A DNA stretch of 64,000 nucleotides, from the NCBI GenBank assembly GCA_934636865.1, contig CAKUBI010000003.1, positions 1-64,000 of the forward strand, written 5' to 3'. Origin of the DNA: an uncultured Oscillospiraceae bacterium. GTDB lineage: Bacteria; Bacillota; Clostridia; Oscillospirales; Oscillospiraceae. Under the pieces are notes generated by a model that was not told where the DNA came from, did no database searches, and worked only from the letters and a program-made list of their open reading frames with translations. Shown one piece after another: positions 16,216-24,915 of this stretch; within the stretch, counting starts at the first letter, position 1; each line of letters begins with the position of its first letter. The translations under genes were made by a program, and so were the position numbers.

Positions 16216-17505
16216 ATGATCAAAGAAACCATGGAGTTCCTTTCTCAGTACGACCCCGAAGTCGGCGCCACCATTGAGAAGGAATATCACCGTCAGCAGC
16301 GCAACATTGAGCTGATCGCTTCCGAAAACATCGTCTCCCCCGCCGTCATGATGGCGATGGGCACGTGCCTGACCAACAAGTATGCCGAGGGTTATCCCGG
16401 CAAGCGCTACTACGGCGGCTGCTACTGCGTCGATGAGACCGAGGAGATCGCCCGTCAGCGCGCCTGCAAGCTGTTCGGCGCCGAGCACGCGAACGTCCAG
16501 CCCCACTCCGGCGCTTCCGCCAACCTCGCCGCGTTCAAGGCCATGCTCCAGCCCGGCGACACCTACATGGGCATGAACCTCGCCCACGGCGGCCACCTGT
16601 CCCACGGCAGCCCGGTCAACATCTCCGGCCAGTACTTCCATCAGGTCCCCTACTCTCTCAACGACGAGACCGAGCAGCTCGACTATGACGAGATCTACCG
16701 CGTCGCCCAGGAGTGCAAGCCCAAGATGATCCTTGCCGGTGCCTCCGCCTATCCCCGCAAGATCGACTTTGCCAAGTTCCGTGAGATCGCCGATTCCGTC
16801 GGCGCTTACCTCATGGTCGATATGGCGCACATTGCGGGCCTCGTCGCCGCCGGCGTTCACATGAACCCCGTGCCGTATGCCGACGTTGTCACCACCACTA
16901 CGCACAAGACCCTGCGCGGTCCCCGCGGCGGCATGATCCTCTGCAAGAACGAGATCACCAAGAAGAACATCGAGACCGGCGAGATGGAGACCATCAACCT
17001 CGCCAAGAAGATCGACTCCGCCGTGTTCCCCGGCACGCAGGGCGGCCCGCTCGAGCACATCATCGCCGCCAAGGCCATCTGCCTCGGCGAGGCGCTCAAG
17101 CCCGAGTTCAAGGCCTACGGCGAGCAGGTCGTCAAGAATGCCGCCGTCCTCGCTGAGGGCCTGAAGGCCGAGGGCTTCCGCCTGGTCTCCAACGGCACCG
17201 ACAACCACCTCATGCTCGTCGATGTCCGCAACTTCAACATCACCGGTAAGGAGATCGAGCACCGTCTGGACGAGTGCTTCATCACCGTCAACAAGAACTC
17301 CATCCCCAACGACCCCGAGAAGCCGTTCGTCACCTCCGGTATCCGCGTCGGCACCCCCGCCGCCACCACCCGCGGCCTGAAGGAAGAGGAAATGAAGCAG
17401 ATCGCGAAGATCATGGGCATGGTCGCCCGCGACTTCGAGGGCAGCAAGAAGGAAGCGCAGGACGCCGTCGTCGCCCTGACCGAGAAGTTCCCCATCTACG
17501 AATAA
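16216..17505 (+). CDS. glyA: Serine hydroxymethyltransferase
   Basis: A 429-residue PLP enzyme that interconverts serine and glycine with THF and 5,10-methylene-THF. Family landmarks are present in order: [49 protein letters not shown], and the PLP lysine in [15 protein letters not shown] around residue 230. The C-terminal [14 protein letters not shown] is intact. A GGAGG site precedes the ATG. It is a single-gene unit with its own promoter and a strong terminator, transcribed divergently from the FolT-like gene; together they supply and use THF. The codon choice (AAG, GAG, CGC) is typical of a highly expressed gene here. Confidence 0.97.
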   Translation: MIKETMEFLSQYDPEVGATIEKEYHRQQRNIELIASENIVSPAVMMAMGTCLTNKYAEGYPGKRYYGGCYCVDETEEIARQRACKLFGAEHANVQPHSGASANLAAFKAMLQPGDTYMGMNLAHGGHLSHGSPVNISGQYFHQVPYSLNDETEQLDYDEIYRVAQECKPKMILAGASAYPRKIDFAKFREIADSVGAYLMVDMAHIAGLVAAGVHMNPVPYADVVTTTTHKTLRGPRGGMILCKNEITKKNIETGEMETINLAKKIDSAVFPGTQGGPLEHIIAAKAICLGEALKPEFKAYGEQVVKNAAVLAEGLKAEGFRLVSNGTDNHLMLVDVRNFNITGKEIEHRLDECFITVNKNSIPNDPEKPFVTSGIRVGTPAATTRGLKEEEMKQIAKIMGMVARDFEGSKKEAQDAVVALTEKFPIYE

Positions 17506-17513
17506 TTTAACTT

Positions 17514-17558
17514 CAAAATAAAAGGGACCGTCCCGATGGGACGGTCCCTTTTATTTTG
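17514..17558. terminator. Bidirectional terminator, 21-bp perfect stem
   Basis: A stem around GGGACCGTCCC-GAT-GGGACGGTCCC is extended by AAAATAAAA/TTTTATTTT. It lies between convergent glyA and the alcohol dehydrogenase gene. The following GGGGAATGCGCTCCGC (from 17559) resembles sequence at 14930-14955. Confidence 0.85.
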
Positions 17559-17588
17559 AGGGGAATGCGCTCCGCTTCGCTTTCTTTT

Positions 17589-18752
17589 TTACAGCGCGGC
17601 GCGCAGGATGTGCAGGACGTCGTTTTTGCTGAGCGGCACGAAGCCGTTCGCAAGGCCGCCGTTTGCGGCCTTTTCGGCCATGACGTCAAAGTGCGTGTCG
17701 TCGATGCCCAGCTCGCGCAGGTGCGCGGGCATGCCGATGGAGGTGAAGAAGCTGCGCGTTTTATCGATGGCCGCACGGGCGGTCTCCATCGGCGCGCGCT
17801 GGGGGTCGAGATCCCAGACGTTCACGCCGTACTCGGCGAACTTCCACGCCGTGTCGGGGCGCAGCGCGTATTCCATCCAGTAGGGCGTGAGCAGGGCAAG
17901 GCCCGCGCCGTGGGTGATGTCGTAAAACGCGCTGAGCTCGTGCTCGATGGCGTGCACCGACCAGGAGGTGCTCTCCCCGCAGCTCAAAAGGCCGTTGATG
18001 GCAAGGCTCGAGGCCCACATCAGGTTGGCGCGCGCCTCGTAATCGTCGGGCTTTTTGAGCGCGATGGGCGCATAGTGGATGCAGGTTTTCAGCACGCCCT
18101 CGGCAAGGCGGGACTGGAGATATGCGCCCTTCGTGCGGTTGAAATAATTTTCAAACGTGTGGCTCATGATATCCGATGCGCCGCTCGCCGTCTGATACGC
18201 GGGCAGCGACATGCTGTACGTCGGGTCGAGGATGGAGAAAACGGGCTTGGTGTGGTCGTTGCCGCTGCCCCATTTTTCGTTCTTCTCCACGTCGGAGATC
18301 ACGGCGAAGCCGTCCATCTCCGAGCCCGTGGCCGCGTTCGTCAGCACCGCCGCGATGGGCAGCGCCGCCGTGATCTTCCTGCGGTCAAGCACGAGGTCCC
18401 AGGGATCGCCCTCGTAGCAGACGCCGGCCGCCACCATCTTCGCGCAGTCGATCGTGCTGCCGCCGCCGACGGCCAGCACCGCCGTCAGGTCATTTTCGCG
18501 GCAGAGCGCCACGCCCGCGCGCACCGACTGGATGCGCGGATTCGGCTCCACGCCCGGAAGCTCCACGTATTCGACGCCCGCGCCCTCGAGCTGCGCGGTC
18601 ACCGCGTCGTAAAGCCCGATGCGCTTGATGCTGCCGCCGCCGTAGACGAGCAGCACCTTTTTGCCCAGCTGCGCCATGCGCGCGCCGAGATGCTCGATCT
18701 GCCCTTTGCCGAAGTAAATATCCGTGGGCACATGGTAGAAAAAGTTTTCCAT
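17589..18752 (-). CDS. Iron-containing alcohol dehydrogenase (YqhD/BdhA-like)
   Basis: A 387-residue group III metal-dependent alcohol dehydrogenase similar to NADPH-dependent butanol dehydrogenases. The cofactor loop is AVGGGSTIDCAKM near residue 95, followed by LTNAATGSEMDGFAVIS. The metal ligands lie in SDIMSHTFENYF (Asp, His) and WSVHAIEHELSAFYDITHGAGLA (two His). The first residues (ENFFYHVPTDIYFGKGQI) match the family. The likely role is reduction of aldehydes to alcohols during fermentation. It starts 23 bp after the lipoprotein gene on the same strand, so the pair is probably one operon. Confidence 0.9.
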   Translation of the reverse strand: MENFFYHVPTDIYFGKGQIEHLGARMAQLGKKVLLVYGGGSIKRIGLYDAVTAQLEGAGVEYVELPGVEPNPRIQSVRAGVALCRENDLTAVLAVGGGSTIDCAKMVAAGVCYEGDPWDLVLDRRKITAALPIAAVLTNAATGSEMDGFAVISDVEKNEKWGSGNDHTKPVFSILDPTYSMSLPAYQTASGASDIMSHTFENYFNRTKGAYLQSRLAEGVLKTCIHYAPIALKKPDDYEARANLMWASSLAINGLLSCGESTSWSVHAIEHELSAFYDITHGAGLALLTPYWMEYALRPDTAWKFAEYGVNVWDLDPQRAPMETARAAIDKTRSFFTSIGMPAHLRELGIDDTHFDVMAEKAANGGLANGFVPLSKNDVLHILRAAL

Positions 18753-18775
18753 CTGTATTTCTCTCCTTTTTATCG

Positions 18776-19414
18776 TTACGGTTCGTTTTCGCGGAGCTGC
18801 TTCGCTTCCTCATAGGCCGCGCGCTCCGATGCAAAATCGCTCAGCTCCGCCGCCGTGTAGGCCTTCGTTTCGCCGTACTGGTACAGGCTCAGCGCCGCGC
18901 TGCCCTCGTCGCTCGCGCACAGCTCCTCCACCGCGCCGCGAAGCGCTGCGAGGAAAGCGTCCGACGCGACGGTCTTGTTCTTTTTCGTAACGGCGATTGC
19001 CTCGCGATCCTCGATCGCGGCGCCCTCGTCCGCGTCCTGCACCAGCGCGAGCGTGATCGTGTCCGCATGGTCAAAGCAGGCTGTGAGCGGCAGGAAGGCA
19101 ACATCCACGCTGCCCTCCGCAAGGGCCTGCGCCGTCGCGTCCGCGCTCGTGCCGAAGGTGACGGCAGCGCTCCCGATCTCGACGTTTTGCGCGCCGAGCG
19201 CCGGGACGAGCGGCAGCGCGTCCCTGAGCGCGAGCAGATCGTCCGTGTCCCGCCCGCCCTTGACGAATTCGACGTGCAGCGTCTCGAGTTTGACCGGCGT
19301 TTCGGGAATATCTCCGTCACCGGCAGCATCGTCCGTATCGGTTTTCTTCTGTCCGCAGCCCGCAAGGCCCAGCGCCAGTACGAGCGCCAGCAGCGCAGCA
19401 AAAAGCTTTTTCAT
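18776..19414 (-). CDS. Lipoprotein resembling a substrate-binding protein
   Basis: A 212-residue predicted lipoprotein with a clear lipobox (LALGLAGC) after a short hydrophobic signal. The mature part resembles the PhnD/SsuA-type periplasmic binding fold: a phrase like GTSADATAQALAEGSVDVAFLP is typical of phosphonate/phosphite-type binding proteins. No ABC permease or ATPase lies nearby; the next gene encodes an alcohol dehydrogenase. It is also shorter than usual (~280-300 residues), so one lobe may be reduced. The start at 19414 has AAAGGAG upstream. Ligand unknown. Confidence 0.6.
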   Translation of the reverse strand: MKKLFAALLALVLALGLAGCGQKKTDTDDAAGDGDIPETPVKLETLHVEFVKGGRDTDDLLALRDALPLVPALGAQNVEIGSAAVTFGTSADATAQALAEGSVDVAFLPLTACFDHADTITLALVQDADEGAAIEDREAIAVTKKNKTVASDAFLAALRGAVEELCASDEGSAALSLYQYGETKAYTAAELSDFASERAAYEEAKQLRENEP

Positions 19415-19460
19415 AGGCGTTCTCCTTTCCGCCGGGCGCATGCCCGCGCGGTTCTTTCTT

Positions 19461-19489
19461 ACTCTACCATTTTGACGCAGGAATGGCAA
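19461..19489 (-). promoter_or_regulatory. Promoter of the lipoprotein/alcohol dehydrogenase operon
   Basis: TTGCCA (19484-19489), 17 nt, TAGAGT (19461-19466) on the minus strand. Confidence 0.45.
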
Positions 19490-19510
19490 CAAAAGGTTCC
19501 AAAAAAGGGC

Positions 19511-19560
19511 TTGACACTTTCTTGATTTTGACTATAATTTGAAATTGATTTTCATTTTCA
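19511..19560 (+). promoter_or_regulatory. Promoter and Fur-family box of the zinc operon
   Basis: TTGACA (19511-19516), 16 nt, TATAAT (19533-19538). Immediately downstream, TGAAATT-G-ATTTTCA (19540-19554) is a 7-1-7 inverted repeat with one mismatch, the format bound by Fur, Zur and PerR proteins. It covers the expected transcription start, so binding would block the promoter. Confidence 0.7.
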
Positions 19561-19576
19561 TATTTAGGAGGTCATC

Positions 19577-19975
19577 ATGGCGACCTACACCACCAAACAG
19601 CAGAAGGCCGTGCTCGACTGCCTGTCCGAGCGCGCAGACACGCCCGTGAGCGCGGCGGCGATCGTCGATGCGCTGCGCGAGCGCGGCGAGCACGTCGGCA
19701 TCGCGACGGTCTACCGCCAGCTGGAAAAGCTCGAGCGGCAGGGCAGCGTCCACAAGGTCACGACGGACGAGGGCGCGTACTATCAGTTCTGCACCCACGG
19801 CTGCGCGTCAGACTGCTGCCTTTTTAAGTGCGAGCGCTGCGGGCGCATCGTGCACCTCGACTGCCACCGGCTCTCCCCGCTCTACGAGCACCTTGAGCGC
19901 GAGCACGGCTTTTCCATCAATCCCCGCAAAACGATGTTCTACGGCCTGTGCCGCGAGTGTCAGGAGGGCGCATGA
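19577..19975 (+). CDS. zur: Fur-family repressor, probably Zur
   Basis: A 132-residue Fur-family metalloregulator. The winged-helix DNA-binding half (SAAAIVDALRERGEHVGIATVYRQLEKL) is followed by the dimerisation domain, which holds C-x-x-C motifs CERC and CREC for structural zinc and additional His/Cys residues (CTHGCASDCC, HLDCHRLS). Position as first gene of a zinc ABC operon, with a 7-1-7 box over the promoter, makes it the zinc-responsive member (Zur) and an autorepressor; this is inference from context. Its stop overlaps the znuA start by 4 bp. Confidence 0.85.
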   Translation: MATYTTKQQKAVLDCLSERADTPVSAAAIVDALRERGEHVGIATVYRQLEKLERQGSVHKVTTDEGAYYQFCTHGCASDCCLFKCERCGRIVHLDCHRLSPLYEHLEREHGFSINPRKTMFYGLCRECQEGA

Positions 19976-20958
19976 AACGCATTGCTTCTCTTTTGCTCGC
20001 ACTCGCGCTGGCCGTTTCGCTCTGCGCCTGCGCGTCTCCGGCAGAGCGCTCAGACGACGGCAAGCTCCAGATCGTCGCGACGCTCTTCCCCTACTACGAC
20101 TTTGCCCGCGCCATCGCGGGCGGCCGCGCGGACGTGACGCTTCTGCTCTCGCCGGGACGCGAGGCCCACAGCTTCGAGCCCACGCCGCTCGACGCCGTCA
20201 CCATCTCCGAAGCCGACGTGTTTCTCTACAACGGCGGCGAGGGTGAGTACTGGGTCGATCAGATGCTCGACGCGGCGGGAGAGCACATCGCCGTCACAGC
20301 GCGCATGATGGACTATGTGGACGCGCTCGACGAGGAATATGTCGAGGGCATGCAGGGCGCGGACAGCCACGATCACGACCACTCCGATCACGATCACGCC
20401 GGCCATGACCACGACAGCGACGAGATCGAATACGACGAGCACATCTGGACCGCGCCGAAAAACGCCGTCACGCTCTGCCGCGCCGTCTGCGACGCGATCT
20501 GCAGGGCCGATCCCGCGAACGAAGAATTCTACCGCGCAAACTGCGAGCGCTACTGCGCGCAGCTCGAAGCGCTCGACGCGCGCTTCGCGTCCCTCTGCGA
20601 GAGCGCGCCGCGAAAGCTTCTGGTCTTTGCCGACCGCTTCCCGATGCTCTACTTCTGCCGCGAATACGGCCTTGACTACCGCGCGGCCTTCCACGGCTGC
20701 TCGGGCGACACCGAGCCCTCGCTCGCGACCATCAAGTTCCTCATCGACAAGGTGGAGGACGAGGGCATCCCCGTGGTCTATACCATCGATCTCGGCACGA
20801 AAAAGGTTGCCGCCGTGGTGAGCGAGTGCACCGGCGCGGCGGTCGAAACGCTTTACTCGATGCAGACCGTCTCGCGCGCGGACTTTGACGCCGGCGAGAC
20901 CTATCTCACGCTCATGGAGCGCAACTACGAAGCACTTAGAAAGGGGCTCAGCGAATGA
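19972..20958 (+). CDS. znuA: Zinc ABC transporter substrate-binding lipoprotein
   Basis: A 328-residue cluster A-I metal-binding protein. A signal with lipobox (AVSLCAC) is at the N-terminus. The family opening LQIVATLFPYYDFARAI and the metal histidine in PGREAHSFEPTP are present. A histidine/aspartate-rich loop (about residues 130-150, HDHDHSDHDH type) is typical of zinc rather than manganese binders. The second metal histidine is in DEHIWTAPKNA. The start at 19972 overlaps the zur stop, and its own stop overlaps znuC. Confidence 0.93.
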   Translation: MKRIASLLLALALAVSLCACASPAERSDDGKLQIVATLFPYYDFARAIAGGRADVTLLLSPGREAHSFEPTPLDAVTISEADVFLYNGGEGEYWVDQMLDAAGEHIAVTARMMDYVDALDEEYVEGMQGADSHDHDHSDHDHAGHDHDSDEIEYDEHIWTAPKNAVTLCRAVCDAICRADPANEEFYRANCERYCAQLEALDARFASLCESAPRKLLVFADRFPMLYFCREYGLDYRAAFHGCSGDTEPSLATIKFLIDKVEDEGIPVVYTIDLGTKKVAAVVSECTGAAVETLYSMQTVSRADFDAGETYLTLMERNYEALRKGLSE

Positions 20959-21665
20959 ATCAATCGCCCATTGTCCTCTCCTGCGAGGACGTGACGCTCG
21001 GCTACGAGCGCAAACCGCTTTTGGAGCATCTGACGCTCACCGTCTGCGCGGGGGATTACCTGTGCATCGTCGGCGAAAACGGCAGCGGCAAATCGACGCT
21101 GCTGCGCTCGCTGCTCGGCCTGCTCCCGCCGCTCTCCGGCAGGATCGACTGCCCCGCCCAGCGCGAGGGGCGGCTCGGCTATCTTCCCCAGCAGACGCCC
21201 ACGCAGCGCGACTTCCCCGCCACCGTGAGCGAGGTCGTGCTCTCCGGCTTTTCCAACCGCCGCGCGCGCTTTTTCTACACGGCGGAGGAGCGCTCGGCGG
21301 CGCTGATGAACCTCGGCAAGCTCGGCGTGCTGGAATTGAAGGACAAGTGCTACCGCGAGCTCTCCGGCGGACAGCAGCAGCGCGTGCTGCTCGCGCGCGC
21401 CCTGTGCGCGGCGAACGACCTGCTCATCCTCGACGAGCCGGTCACGGGCCTCGACCCCGCGAGCATGCAGGACCTTTATAAGACCCTCCGCTATCTCAAC
21501 GAGCGCGAGGGCATGGCCATCATCATGGTCACGCACGACATGGAAAACGCCCTGCGCGAGGCAAAGCACATTCTCTGCGTGGACCGCGCGGGCTGCTTTT
21601 ACGGTACAAGCGCGCAATTTCTCGCTTCCCCCGCCGGGAAGCGCTTCGGAGGTGACGGAAAATGA
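20955..21665 (+). CDS. znuC: Zinc ABC transporter ATPase
   Basis: A 236-residue ABC ATPase. Walker A is GENGSGKSTLL near residue 40, the Q loop follows, the signature is LSGGQQQRVLLARAL and the Walker B is LLILDEPVTGLD with the switch histidine in VTHDME. Start and stop overlap its neighbours by 4 bp each (ATGA), showing tight translational coupling with znuA and znuB. Zinc specificity is taken from the operon. Confidence 0.93.
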   Translation: MNQSPIVLSCEDVTLGYERKPLLEHLTLTVCAGDYLCIVGENGSGKSTLLRSLLGLLPPLSGRIDCPAQREGRLGYLPQQTPTQRDFPATVSEVVLSGFSNRRARFFYTAEERSAALMNLGKLGVLELKDKCYRELSGGQQQRVLLARALCAANDLLILDEPVTGLDPASMQDLYKTLRYLNEREGMAIIMVTHDMENALREAKHILCVDRAGCFYGTSAQFLASPAGKRFGGDGK

Positions 21666-22471
21666 AGCTTCTTCTCTCGATGCTCGCCTATCCCTTCATC
21701 GTGCGCGCGTTTATCGTCGGCATTCTGGTCTCGCTGTGCGCGGCGCTGCTCGGCGTGCCGCTCGTTCTGAAGCGCTACTCCATGATCGGCGACGGGCTGA
21801 GCCATGTATCGTTCGGCGCGCTGTCGGTCGCGGTGGCGTGCGGCTTCGCGCCGCTGTGGTTCTCCATCCCCGTGGTGGTGCTCGCGGCGTTCCTCCTTCT
21901 GCGCGTGGCGGAAAAAAGCCGCGTCAGCGCCGACGCGATGATCGCGGTGTGCTCAGCCTCGGCGCTCGCCATCGGCGTGATCGTCACCTCGCTCACCACC
22001 GGCATGACCACGGATGTGGACAGCTACATGTTCGGCAGCATCCTCGCCATGTCGCGCTCGGACGTTTTTCTGAGCGCGGCGCTCGCGCTGTGCGTGCTCG
22101 CGCTCTATGTGATCTTTTATCACAAGCTCTTTTCCGTCACGTTCGACGAGCCCTTTGCCCGCGCGACGGGCGTGCGCGTAGACGCCTACAAGACCGTCCT
22201 CTCCGTCCTCACGGCGCTGACGGTCGTGCTCGGCATGCGCATGATGGGCGCGATGCTGCTCTCAAGCCTGATCATCTTCCCCGCCCTCGCGGCCATGCGC
22301 GTCTTCAAGCGCTTCCGCTCGGTCGTGCTGTTCGCGGCGGGGCTTTCGGTCGTCTGCTTCTGCGTGGGGCTCACGGGCTCGTACCTTTTTTCCACCCCCG
22401 TGGGGGCGACGGTCGTTGTCTGCGACCTGATCGCCTTCCTCGTCTGCTGTGCGATCGGGCGCGGAAAATAA
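21662..22471 (+). CDS. znuB: Zinc ABC transporter permease
   Basis: A 269-residue ABC-3 family permease with about eight helices. Recognisable family stretches are GVPLVLKRYSMIGDGLSHVSFGAL near residue 35 and the coupling-region phrase GMRMMGAMLLSSLIIFPALAA near residue 195. It closes the four-gene operon zur-znuABC. There is no obvious U-tract terminator; the following 143 bp hold the promoter of the XRE gene. Confidence 0.92.
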   Translation: MKLLLSMLAYPFIVRAFIVGILVSLCAALLGVPLVLKRYSMIGDGLSHVSFGALSVAVACGFAPLWFSIPVVVLAAFLLLRVAEKSRVSADAMIAVCSASALAIGVIVTSLTTGMTTDVDSYMFGSILAMSRSDVFLSAALALCVLALYVIFYHKLFSVTFDEPFARATGVRVDAYKTVLSVLTALTVVLGMRMMGAMLLSSLIIFPALAAMRVFKRFRSVVLFAAGLSVVCFCVGLTGSYLFSTPVGATVVVCDLIAFLVCCAIGRGK

Positions 22472-22526
22472 TTATCTATTTTAAACAGTTTAGTCCGTTT
22501 TAATTTTTATTCTTTTGTGCAATTGC

Positions 22527-22575
22527 TTGAAATAGCAACTGAAAATTGCTATCATGTAAACTGGATGCGGTTTAC
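22527..22575 (+). promoter_or_regulatory. Promoter and dyad operators of the XRE operon
   Basis: TTGAAA (22527-22532), 17 nt, TATCAT (22550-22555). Two inverted repeats overlap it: ATAGCAA/TTGCTAT across the spacer and -10, and GTAAAC-8 nt-GTTTAC (22556-22575) over the start site. They are candidate operators for the XRE protein encoded next. Confidence 0.6.
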
Positions 22576-22614
22576 GTGACAGCAATTTTTTTGTAATGAT
22601 AGGAGCAGATCAAC

Positions 22615-23109
22615 ATGGATTTAGCAGAACGTCTTGCCGCCCTGCGCAAGCGCGCGGGGCTTTCCCAGGGAGATGTGGCCGAGCGGCTCAACGTATCCCG
22701 CCAGGCGGTGTCGCGCTGGGAAACGGGGCTCACCGTCCCCTCGACCGATAACCTTTCGCGCCTGAGCAAGCTCTACGGCGTCACGCTCGACGAGCTTCTC
22801 AGCTATTCCGCGCCGCTGCCGCCGGAAAAGCCGCGAGAAAAATCAACGGAGGAAGCACTGGCGGAGCCGCCGACGGAAGCCGCGCAGCAGCCGACAGAGG
22901 AAGCGGCCGCGCCGCCGCCCGCCGCGAACAGCACCCCCGCGCACGCCAGAGCGATCATCATCGCCCTGAGCATCCTCTGCCTGCTGCTGGCGATCGGGGT
23001 CGGGGTATTGCTGCATCAAAAGCACTCTGAAAACCGAGAACTGACATTCGACGAAATAGAAAGCGAGCGCATAGAAGACGCTGACATTGACGAATTTCAG
23101 TTCGGTTGA
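22615..23109 (+). CDS. XRE-type regulator with C-terminal membrane anchor
   Basis: A 164-residue protein. Residues ~4-60 form a Cro/CI helix-turn-helix (RKRAGLSQGDVAERLNVSRQ, AVSRWETGLTVPS). A linker rich in Pro, Glu and Ala follows (residues 65-115). A single transmembrane helix lies at about 122-142 (IIIALSILCLLLAIGVGVLL), then a short acidic tail that would face outside. Membrane-tethered XRE proteins of this build are common in Clostridia; how they signal is mostly unknown. It is the first gene of a run of small secreted and membrane proteins, 27 bp before the next. Confidence 0.8.
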   Translation: MDLAERLAALRKRAGLSQGDVAERLNVSRQAVSRWETGLTVPSTDNLSRLSKLYGVTLDELLSYSAPLPPEKPREKSTEEALAEPPTEAAQQPTEEAAAPPPAANSTPAHARAIIIALSILCLLLAIGVGVLLHQKHSENRELTFDEIESERIEDADIDEFQFG

Positions 23110-23136
23110 TAACTTTAACCGGAAGAAGGTGAGACA

Positions 23137-23547
23137 ATGCGTAAAACTTTATGCACGCTTTTGGCCTGCATCAGTCTTTTTAGTTGTCTTTGTACTGGCG
23201 CATGGGCTTCGGAATCGTTCGAAACTTTCGATCTCGAATCATCCGTCAGTCTGATGCGGGCAAGCGCACCTCTTGACGTAAAAGTCAGCGCGCACAAAAT
23301 CAGCAAAGCTTCAACACCGCTCTTTCTTGAAGCAGGCGAAACCGTGACCCTGCGGATATCATATTCTCCCAAGACGGCTTCTGTAGAATTTGGCCTGATT
23401 GACGAGGATAATGTATTCCACTACGTTACCGGAAAAACCGGGACCGCCAACGCAACGATAAAAGTCCCCGCGAATGGCAGCTATTCGTTCGCCATCCGCA
23501 ACAACTCGGATACCGAAATCCGCGTTGTCGGCTATGTAGACTACTAA
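23137..23547 (+). CDS. Small secreted protein of unknown function
   Basis: A 136-residue predicted secreted protein. Residues 1-25 are a Sec signal peptide (cleavage after GAWA). The mature ~110 residues alternate polar and hydrophobic residues, ending in a run that looks like an all-beta domain (ETVTLRISYSPKTASVEFGL and SYSFAIRNNS), somewhat like bacterial pre-peptidase C-terminal domains; that similarity is only by eye. Lower GC than flanking operons. GAAGAAGGTG precedes the ATG. I do not recognise the family. Confidence 0.6.
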   Translation: MRKTLCTLLACISLFSCLCTGAWASESFETFDLESSVSLMRASAPLDVKVSAHKISKASTPLFLEAGETVTLRISYSPKTASVEFGLIDEDNVFHYVTGKTGTANATIKVPANGSYSFAIRNNSDTEIRVVGYVDY

Positions 23548-23602
23548 CGCTATTTTTGTACCTGCTGCACACAACTCACATTACACAAGAAAGGAAAAGA
23601 AA

Positions 23603-24262
23603 ATGAAAAAGTTTAAAAAATTCATCTCCCTTGTCCTCTCCTGCGCAATCGTTCTGAGCCTTTGCATCCCCGCGTTCGCAGCGGAAACCGACCCCGTTTT
23701 TACCGGCCCTTACGCCGATTTGAAAACCTCGATCTACCGGCAGTTAAAGGCGCAAAACAAGCTGGACCATTTTGAGCTCCAGCTCGCCGCACTACTGCCC
23801 CAGGAAGCTTCTACCCAGAGCACCAGCAGAACCACAAGAAACTGGAATGCCCCCAACGGCGGCTTACTCACCTATACCTACGATTGGACTTACCGCGGAG
23901 AAACCGGATATGTCCAAAGTTGCACGACCTACATGAATAAAGCCGATACGACTGCTTATATGGACGGTTTCGGCGACGATTTTGGTGACCTGATTGAAAA
24001 GGTCATCAAGATTAAAAAAGCGCTTCAGGGAAAAGTTCTGGACCATATTGAAGCTGCAATTTTAATCGCACAGCTCATTCAGCCAGCTGAGCGCTTCTTT
24101 TCCAGAAACGCGATTGCAGATGCAAACGGATATGGCAAGGTCTCTGTCGTTTATGATTCCATCTCTGGCGGAACGTCCACTGTCGCCTATGGCTGGGACA
24201 CCTATCCTCTGGTAAAGCTGGACTGGCCCGACGCATACGATGTTTCGTTTAAATTCGCTTAA
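23603..24262 (+). CDS. Secreted protein of unknown function
   Basis: A 219-residue predicted secreted protein with a signal peptide (residues 1-27, cleavage after PAFA). The mature part starts with a helical stretch, then has a Ser/Thr-rich segment (STQSTSRTTRNWN), an aromatic-rich segment (LTYTYDWTYRGETGY), an amphipathic helical middle and a beta-like end. No cysteine pair, lipobox, cell-wall sorting signal or catalytic motif is evident. It has an AAGGAAAAG site. GC is lower than in the zinc and hut operons. Family not recognised. Confidence 0.58.
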   Translation: MKKFKKFISLVLSCAIVLSLCIPAFAAETDPVFTGPYADLKTSIYRQLKAQNKLDHFELQLAALLPQEASTQSTSRTTRNWNAPNGGLLTYTYDWTYRGETGYVQSCTTYMNKADTTAYMDGFGDDFGDLIEKVIKIKKALQGKVLDHIEAAILIAQLIQPAERFFSRNAIADANGYGKVSVVYDSISGGTSTVAYGWDTYPLVKLDWPDAYDVSFKFA

Positions 24263-24279
24263 TCAATAAGGAGGATTCT

Positions 24280-24690
24280 ATGGATACCAAACGAAAAGCA
24301 GAGCTCATGCGCAATCTCACGATCTCCGCAGTCATCTACGGGGGACACTGGGTCTTTCTGCTCATTGTAATGTTTTTCCCGGCACTGGCGGACAGCACGG
24401 CGCTTCTGCTCTTTTTCCTCTCGTTTCTTATCCTGATGATCTTCCAAAGTAAGGTTTACGACTGGATCAATGAGACGGGCGGACCGCTCCGCCTGTCCAC
24501 CCGTCTGCTCATCAGCCTGCTGACAGCGGCAGTCATCCTGCTGGTTCAGTTTTCAGTCCGGCTGCTGGAGCTTTCGCTCGATCCCGCGTCGCCCCCAATG
24601 TTTTTCTTCGTTGACATGCTGTATTTCACCGTGATCGTCTTTGACATCTTCTATGCCCTGCGCAAGTTGAAAAAGAGCGATCCCTGCTGA
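24280..24690 (+). CDS. Four-helix membrane protein of unknown function
   Basis: A 136-residue protein with about four hydrophobic helices (roughly residues 15-33, 38-56, 70-90, 105-122) and a basic C-terminus (LRKLKKSDP). AAGGAGG precedes the ATG, 17 bp after the secreted-protein gene, so it belongs to the same transcript, which a hairpin terminator closes at 24726-24765. It could be a partner or immunity-type protein for the secreted products, but nothing in the sequence proves this. Confidence 0.55.
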   Translation: MDTKRKAELMRNLTISAVIYGGHWVFLLIVMFFPALADSTALLLFFLSFLILMIFQSKVYDWINETGGPLRLSTRLLISLLTAAVILLVQFSVRLLELSLDPASPPMFFFVDMLYFTVIVFDIFYALRKLKKSDPC

Positions 24691-24725
24691 ATAGCAATCC
24701 GCTTTTTCCTCCGGAAAAGCGCTGA

Positions 24726-24765
24726 AAGGCGGGTCCCGCGCCGCCCGCGCGGGACCGCCTTTTTA
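24726..24765 (+). terminator. Terminator of the XRE operon
   Basis: A GC-rich stem (AGGCGG-TCCCGCGC with GCGCGGGA-CCGCCT) is followed by TTTTT. Confidence 0.8.
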
Positions 24766-24839
24766 TGCTGTCTCTTTATGCTGATTATTCATTTTGCACA
24801 TACGCAAAGCATTCATTTCCGAAATTTTCGTTAATATGC

Positions 24840-24868
24840 TTGAAATTTTCCTCAAAATCTGCTATCCT
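24840..24868 (+). promoter_or_regulatory. Promoter of the two small membrane protein genes
   Basis: TTGAAA (24840-24845), 17 nt, TATCCT (24863-24868). Compared over 34 bases, 22 positions match the XRE promoter at 22524-22557, including GCTTGAAAT upstream and TGCTATC at the -10. Confidence 0.5.
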
Positions 24869-24915
24869 GCCGGTAAAAGAGGACCATCGACCACCACGAT
24901 AAGGAGGACTGCTCC

